Shown here one piece after another: positions 61,374-64,000 of a stretch of DNA of 64,000 bases; within the stretch, counting starts at the first letter, position 1; every line of letters begins with the position of its first letter. This stretch comes from CAYNWT01 sp964485095 (GTDB taxonomy: Bacteria > Planctomycetota > Planctomycetia > Planctomycetales > Planctomycetaceae). The DNA lies in assembly GCA_964485095.1 (NCBI GenBank), contig CAZAIB010000020.1, positions 4,349 to 68,348 on the forward strand, written 5' to 3'. The notes beneath the pieces are model-generated. The model was given only the letters and a program-made list of their open reading frames with translations. It had not been told where the DNA came from and searched no databases. The translations under genes were made by a program, and so were the position numbers.

Positions 61374-62645
61374 ATGAACGCGCAACTAAAGCAGCAGCAA
61401 AACTGGGTCGTCACCGCATCGCTGAGCACACTGGCTATCCTCGCCATCTCCGTTGCGCTGTACTTCACGCGCGATATTTTGATTCCGTTTGTGATCGCGA
61501 TCTTTATCGGTTCGCTGGTATCACCGCTGATGGATGTGATGGAACTGAAGTGGAAGTGGCGACACTCGATCTCAGTCGGAGTCGCGCTGGTTGTTGTCAT
61601 GTTGGCCACGCTGTTGTTTGGCCTGATCCTTATTGCCTCTATCCAAACCATCGCTGGCAGGGCAAAGGAGTATGAGGACAAGTTGGGCGCACTGAGTGAC
61701 TATATTGAAAGCAAAGCTCTCGCTTTCACCGGGGAAGCCGAAGACAACGTGCCCGGGAACAAGCCACAGGAACCGTCGGAATCAGAGGAATTGGACTCCG
61801 GCGACGTTCCTCAGTCAGAGGAAGCTCTCGTCGCTGGTGCCTCACGTCAGGACACTCAGGACGCGGGGGACATTCAGGACAAAGAGGATTCCAATGACGC
61901 CTCCGTCGAGCCGGATCAGAAGTCGCCAATGAAGAAGTACTTTCTTGGTCAGATCCCGGTCATGGCCAGGTGGTTGCTTGGTCAAACAGCAACCTTGTTT
62001 TCGGGCGCGACACTGACGCTGATCTTTGTCATGTTTGTCCTGGCCGGACGTCAACCAAATGTTGTTCGTCAGGGCGTCTACAAAGACATTGATACTCAGG
62101 TGCGCAGCTACATTAGCACCAAGGTCGCCTTGTCAATTGGTACCGGACTGCTGGTTTGGCTAAGTCTGTGGATTGTGGAAATGCCCATGGCCGCCGTATT
62201 TGGTTTGCTCGCATTCTTATTCAACTTCATACCGTCAGTCGGGTCGATCATTTCAACTTTGGTGCCGTTGCCTTTCGCCATCCTGCACGTCTTCGATCCG
62301 GGTACGGGGCTCAACAGCGGTGTGATCATTTTTCTTGCCGCGGTCATCTGCCTGCCCGGAGCAATCCAAATGCTGATCGGCAATGTGCTGGAACCGAAAC
62401 TGATGGGCAACGACCTGCAACTACACCCAATCACGATCCTGTTGGCTCTGGCCATTTGGGGTCTTCTTTGGGGACCAATTGGCATGTTGCTGGCGGTTCC
62501 AATGACTGCCATCATTCGCATCGTGCTGATGAAGTTTGAGATCACGCAGATCGCAGGCAAAGCACTGGCGGGTGAGCTTCCGGACCTGGACGCTGCGGAA
62601 AAGAAAGCAGCGGGTGCAGGCGGACAAGGTGCGGCTCAGGCGTAG
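61374..62645 (+). CDS. AI-2E family transporter with acidic insert
   Basis: 423 residues. Membrane helices at 14-34, 35-60, 68-90, 205-230, 255-285, 290-320, 325-350, 355-385; typical AI-2E layout (PMDVMELKWKWRHSISVGV, FGLLAFLFNFIPSVGSIISTLVPLP, LHPITILLALAIWGLLWGPIGMLLAVPM). Between helix 3 and 4 lies a disordered acidic insert of about 75 residues (EPSESEELDSGDVPQ, QDTQDAGDIQDKED). Some members export small molecules or act as Na+/H+ antiporters; function here unknown. Confidence 0.9.
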   Translation: MNAQLKQQQNWVVTASLSTLAILAISVALYFTRDILIPFVIAIFIGSLVSPLMDVMELKWKWRHSISVGVALVVVMLATLLFGLILIASIQTIAGRAKEYEDKLGALSDYIESKALAFTGEAEDNVPGNKPQEPSESEELDSGDVPQSEEALVAGASRQDTQDAGDIQDKEDSNDASVEPDQKSPMKKYFLGQIPVMARWLLGQTATLFSGATLTLIFVMFVLAGRQPNVVRQGVYKDIDTQVRSYISTKVALSIGTGLLVWLSLWIVEMPMAAVFGLLAFLFNFIPSVGSIISTLVPLPFAILHVFDPGTGLNSGVIIFLAAVICLPGAIQMLIGNVLEPKLMGNDLQLHPITILLALAIWGLLWGPIGMLLAVPMTAIIRIVLMKFEITQIAGKALAGELPDLDAAEKKAAGAGGQGAAQA

Positions 62646-62827
62646 CTGGTTCGGTAACTGACTGGGACTTTGAATGCTTGAATGCGAACGCAAGTGAGCC
62701 GAAGGGCGTAAGCCCTCGGGTCGAGCGTCTGGGTTTGTGCGGATCCAGAATACTCGCCACGGCCAGTTTGCGGGCGATGAATTTCGTTCGTGGTCTAGTG
62801 CTGTATCCCGCGATCTAACCCGAGGCC

Positions 62828-64000
62828 TTACGGCCTGCGGCTCACAGGCTTTTGGATCACCCACTTGCTAACGCATCCGTCGTGGGCCTGGGTGACGGTT
62901 GCGGCGAAGTCCGCCAGGTAGCCGCGAGTGTGTTGTGTTGCGGTTTCCTGCCACGCGTTCTTGCGCTGTTCGATTTCGTCATCCGCGACGTGGAGTGTGA
63001 TCTCGCCAGCCAGAAGGTCGAACGAAATTTCGTCGCCGTCTTTGACGAATGCGATGGGACCGCCGACGACCGCTTCGGGCGAACAGTGCACGCCGATCGC
63101 TCCGTGTGAGACGCCGGAAACGCGTGTGTCGGACACCAGAGCCACCTTGCCGTCGAGTTCAGGAACCGACAACGCAGCGGTGGCGACAAGAACTTCGGGC
63201 ATACCGGACGCAACCGGGCCGAGGCCTCGCAGGACGATGACTGTTCCAGGCTTTACCCGACCTTCTTCTACGGCGATCGCCACAGCTCGAGAATCTTCGA
63301 AGCACATCGCGGTTCCTGTGAACGACGATTCGTCCATGCTGGAAACCTTGAACACAATGCCTTCCGGAGCCAGGTTGCCGAAGCAGATTTGCATGTCGGC
63401 GTGTGGTTTAAACGGTTCAGTAACCGGGACGATGAGTTCCTGGTCTGTTGGGATCGGTTTTTCGTCGGCGAGGTTTTCAGCCAGAGTCTTGCCGGTGACG
63501 GTGATTGCGGAACCATCCAGCAGGCCACCGTCCAGGAGATGTTTCAGCAACATCGGCGTCCCGCCAATGCGGTGAAGATCGACCATGGTTTGTGTTCCGC
63601 GTGGAGCGAAACTGCACAGGACGGGTGTCTTTCGCAAGATCGCCTGCAAGTCCTTCAACGTGAAGTCCACGCCCGCTTCTCGCGCGACGGCCAGGATATG
63701 CAGCACGCCGTTGGTCGAACCGCCGATGGCTGCGATGGTCGTAGCTGCGTTGGTGATGGAAACTTTGGTGATGACATCGCGCGGCCGGATGCCGGATTCC
63801 AGTAGTGTCCGAACTGCGTCTCCGACTGCCAGACATTCGGCTTTCTTGGCGGCATCGACAGCCGGAATGGAACTACTACTCGGCAGCATCAGGCCCATGG
63901 CTTCGAGCGCGATGCCCCAGGTGTTGAAAGAGGCGGCGATGCCGCAGCCGCCGGGGCCGGGGCACGCCGTTTTTAGAATTGCGTCGGCATCTTCCTGCGT
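62828..64000 (-). CDS. ilvD: Dihydroxy-acid dehydratase, C-terminal part (5' end outside window)
   Basis: The minus-strand frame is open to the right edge (at 64000), so about 390 C-terminal residues are visible; the ATG at 63898 is internal. CPGPGGCGIAAS (start of visible part) is the iron-sulfur cluster loop, followed by NTWGIALEAMGLMLPSSSSIPA, and the core TNAATTIAAIGGSTNGVLHILAVAREAG. The end reads HTRGYLADFAATVTQAHDG. IlvD makes 2-keto acids for valine, leucine and isoleucine. The usual CxxMYTANTM is changed to a form lacking the YTAN motif, as in the D-altronate/ED-dehydratase-like subgroup. Confidence 0.9.
   Translation of the reverse strand, partial: TQEDADAILKTACPGPGGCGIAASFNTWGIALEAMGLMLPSSSSIPAVDAAKKAECLAVGDAVRTLLESGIRPRDVITKVSITNAATTIAAIGGSTNGVLHILAVAREAGVDFTLKDLQAILRKTPVLCSFAPRGTQTMVDLHRIGGTPMLLKHLLDGGLLDGSAITVTGKTLAENLADEKPIPTDQELIVPVTEPFKPHADMQICFGNLAPEGIVFKVSSMDESSFTGTAMCFEDSRAVAIAVEEGRVKPGTVIVLRGLGPVASGMPEVLVATAALSVPELDGKVALVSDTRVSGVSHGAIGVHCSPEAVVGGPIAFVKDGDEISFDLLAGEITLHVADDEIEQRKNAWQETATQHTRGYLADFAATVTQAHDGCVSKWVIQKPVSRRP

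Noticed and set aside
1..64000. CRISPR array
   Set aside because: No regularly spaced direct repeats with unique spacers were seen; the repeats present are palindromic and irregular.

Overview
The window reads as chromosome from a member of the Planctomycetota (class Planctomycetia). This rests on gene families typical of that phylum: a DUF1559 prepilin-like protein, two DUF1080 proteins, a ThuA-like secreted protein, a kelch-sodium symporter fusion, a five-gene MoxR/VWA/SWIM operon with a lysine-rich DUF4132 protein, and many small palindromic intergenic repeats. The call is by family recognition only; no database search was possible.

Region 1 (1 to about 11.6 kb) is a genomic island. Its right edge is a tRNA-Arg(ACG) gene (11645-11718, minus strand) whose 3' end faces a tyrosine integrase (10313-11491). 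The left edge is outside the window. Cargo, left to right: the end of a DruA-like DUF4338 gene; a convergent two-gene cassette coding for a Hanks-type kinase fused to an ORC/CDC6-like AAA ATPase plus an unrecognised Rossmann-like partner (763-4361), the best candidate for an undescribed conflict or defence system; a decayed ORF; a small protein with a possible RHH end; two tiny genes with strong ribosome sites; a secreted Cys-rich protein with a tightly coupled SUKH-like neighbour (a possible toxin/immunity pair); and a secreted beta-helix protein ending in a phage-type S74 self-cleaving chaperone.

Region 2 (12.1-25.1 kb, all minus strand) is one operon: DUF4132 protein with a histone-H1-like tail, a 1601-residue protein, a MoxR AAA ATPase, a DUF5682-VWA fusion, and a SWIM zinc-finger protein. 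Two pairs overlap by ATGA. The two gaps beside moxR each hold a copy of a palindromic repeat.

Region 3 (25.4-52.0 kb) is mixed core and accessory metabolism: PqqB-like hydrolase, glycosyltransferase, DUF1559 pseudopilin, SDR, lipase, sialidase-like protein, DUF1080 protein, thiC, a protein with five SPLEAARAQG-type repeats, a class II photolyase fused to a renalase-like flavoprotein, DUF6435, TIGR03643, a DNA glycosylase, a kelch-symporter fusion, a DUF1080-cyclophilin fusion, xylulokinase, a response regulator, a LOG protein overlapping a hydrolase, and a STAS protein.

Region 4 (52.2-64 kb) is housekeeping: an atypical ketoacyl synthase with a clear sigma70 promoter, ffh, then rpsP-trmD-rplS-yraN (rimM absent), an HExxH membrane protein, an EamA transporter, ThuA-ygfZ, an AI-2E family transporter and the 3' part of ilvD running off the right edge.
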